A stretch of DNA of 52,084 nucleotides from an uncultured Alphaproteobacteria bacterium (lineage in GTDB: Bacteria; Pseudomonadota; Alphaproteobacteria; UBA9655), in the NCBI GenBank assembly GCA_937967795.1, contig CALBSK010000038.1:1-52084 (forward strand), in the 5' to 3' direction. This document shows, piece by piece, positions 51,542 through 52,084 of this stretch. Under the pieces are notes generated by a model. The model was not told the origin of the DNA. It did not search any database and worked only from the letters and a program-made list of their open reading frames with translations. Both the position numbers and the translations under genes were made by a program. Within the stretch, counting starts at the first letter, position 1. The number at the start of each line of letters is the position of its first letter.

Positions 51542-51569
51542 TATAGTATTTCGTGATTAAGTTGATAGA
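51542..51569 (+). repeat. Left inverted end of IS630 element
   Basis: TATAGTATTTCGTGATTAAG... at the 5' side of the transposase; its reverse complement matches the right end of the MITE at 38918-38943. Confidence 0.6.
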
Positions 51570-51600
51570 TTGTTAGAAAAAATTTAGGCATAATGTGTGA

Positions 51601-52076
51601 ATGGCAAAGGCATATTCGGAAGACCTCCGGGAAAAGGTCATCTCTCACATTATGAGCGGATGTAGTAAGAGGGAGGCAGCAAACGTTTTTAACGTTGGGG
51701 AAGCCACGGTTTATCGTTGGATAAACCTTCATAAGGCAGGAAATATTAAGCCCAAAAAACGTACAGATTATCCCCGCACAGTAGATGAGAAAAAACTCAG
51801 AGAATACGTTGAGAAAAATCCCGATCATACGCTTCAACAAATAGCAGAAGCGCTAGGTTTGAAATTCCAAAATGTTGGCAAGTGGCTTAAGCGTTTAAAA
51901 ATCACACGAAAAAAAAGACCACGCTTTATAAAGAACGCAACGAAGAGAAACGAGCCGAATTTAAGGAACAGCTTGAAAAAATAGATCCTGAAAAAGTCGT
52001 GTGGATTGATGAAGAAGGGATTGATAACCGTGTCTTGTCTGCAAAGGTGTGTGACACTGAAAGAAAGGTGAGGTAA
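51601..52076 (+). CDS. IS630-family transposase, -1 frameshift, probably broken
   Basis: The first frame (51601-51984) has an HTH (SEDLREKVISHIMSGCSKREAANVFNVGEATVYRW) and a winged region. At a run of eight A (51909-51916) a -1 shift on A-AAA-AAA leads into the second frame with KTTLYKERNEEKRAEF and VVWIDEEGID, the first catalytic aspartate of the DDE domain. That frame stops at 52076, only about 15 codons after the motif, where the rest of the domain is expected. Either another frameshift or decay makes it non-functional. The A8 site is where programmed -1 shifting is known in this family. Confidence 0.75.
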
Positions 52077-52084
52077 AGTATCGA

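Larger units (their letters stand above)
51542..52084 (+). mobile_element. IS630-family insertion sequence, cut by the window end
   Basis: Contains the left inverted end (51542-51569) and a transposase starting at 51601. The right side lies outside the window. IS630 elements insert at TA. Confidence 0.75.

Overview
The window looks like a chromosome segment of an AT-rich alphaproteobacterium living inside host cells, most like the Holosporales/Rickettsiales-type endosymbionts. The assignment is an inference from gene content and order. Seen here are two nucleotide (ATP/ADP-type) transporters, a GlpT/UhpT-type sugar-phosphate antiporter, an exported ankyrin-repeat protein, a Rickettsia-like isc operon with two tandem cysteine desulfurases, the alphaproteobacterial blocks truB-rpsO-pnp, thrS-infC, rpsT-dnaA-dnaN and fabD-fabG, and many decayed insertion sequences and palindromic repeats.

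Layout. 1-2.1 kb: a small exported Cys-rich protein, then lipA and a Coq10/RatA-type gene. 2.2-7.1 kb (minus): a nitronate-monooxygenase-like flavoenzyme, pnp, rpsO, truB. 7.4-10.5 kb: a secreted candidate papain-fold enzyme, an aspartate aminotransferase, ogt, ndk. 10.9-13.4 kb (minus): thrS-infC, with infC apparently starting at a rare ATA codon, followed by an IS5-type remnant. 13.9-17.4 kb: a small exported protein, trkA, a host-attachment-family protein and a DUF155/RMD1 protein. 17.6-20.4 kb: two tandem paralogous exported proteins with long histone-H1-like basic tails that are nearly identical in DNA. 20.4-24.6 kb (minus): AmpG-like permease, dnaN, dnaA, rpsT. 24.7-26.2 kb: a small toxin-antitoxin island (a vapC stub, a phd-like antitoxin next to a MITE, and an intact RES/Xre pair). 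26.4-32 kb: iscR, two cysteine desulfurases, iscU, iscA, hscB and a shortened hscA, with an IscR-type operator in front. 32-36 kb: ankyrin protein, tRNA-Gln(CTG), a CPA2/Kef antiporter and a broken class-V aminotransferase gene. 37-41.9 kb: a noncoding repeat, an AmiD-like amidase, an IS630-type MITE, a TrmN6-like methyltransferase, fabG-fabD. 42-45.7 kb: a MerC-like membrane protein, a HAD/UbiA-like fusion, an unknown protein, and the NAD(P)HX repair enzyme. 45.8-50.6 kb: two nucleotide transporters and the GlpT/UhpT-like antiporter. 50.6-52 kb: the second copy of the noncoding repeat, a small exported Cys-rich protein, an IS256-type fragment, and an IS630 element cut off by the window end.

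How it fits together. The transporters suggest that the cell imports nucleotides and phosphorylated carbon from a host. AmpG-like and AmiD-like proteins suggest peptidoglycan recycling. The exported proteins (ankyrin, papain-like, basic-tail pair, Cys-rich minis) are candidates for contact with the host. The most unusual structure is the basic-tail protein pair, the duplicated ~290-bp intergenic element, the two MITEs whose ends match IS types also present in the window, and the palindromic repeat family with compensating stem changes. I saw no CRISPR array, no prophage and no complete new defence system.
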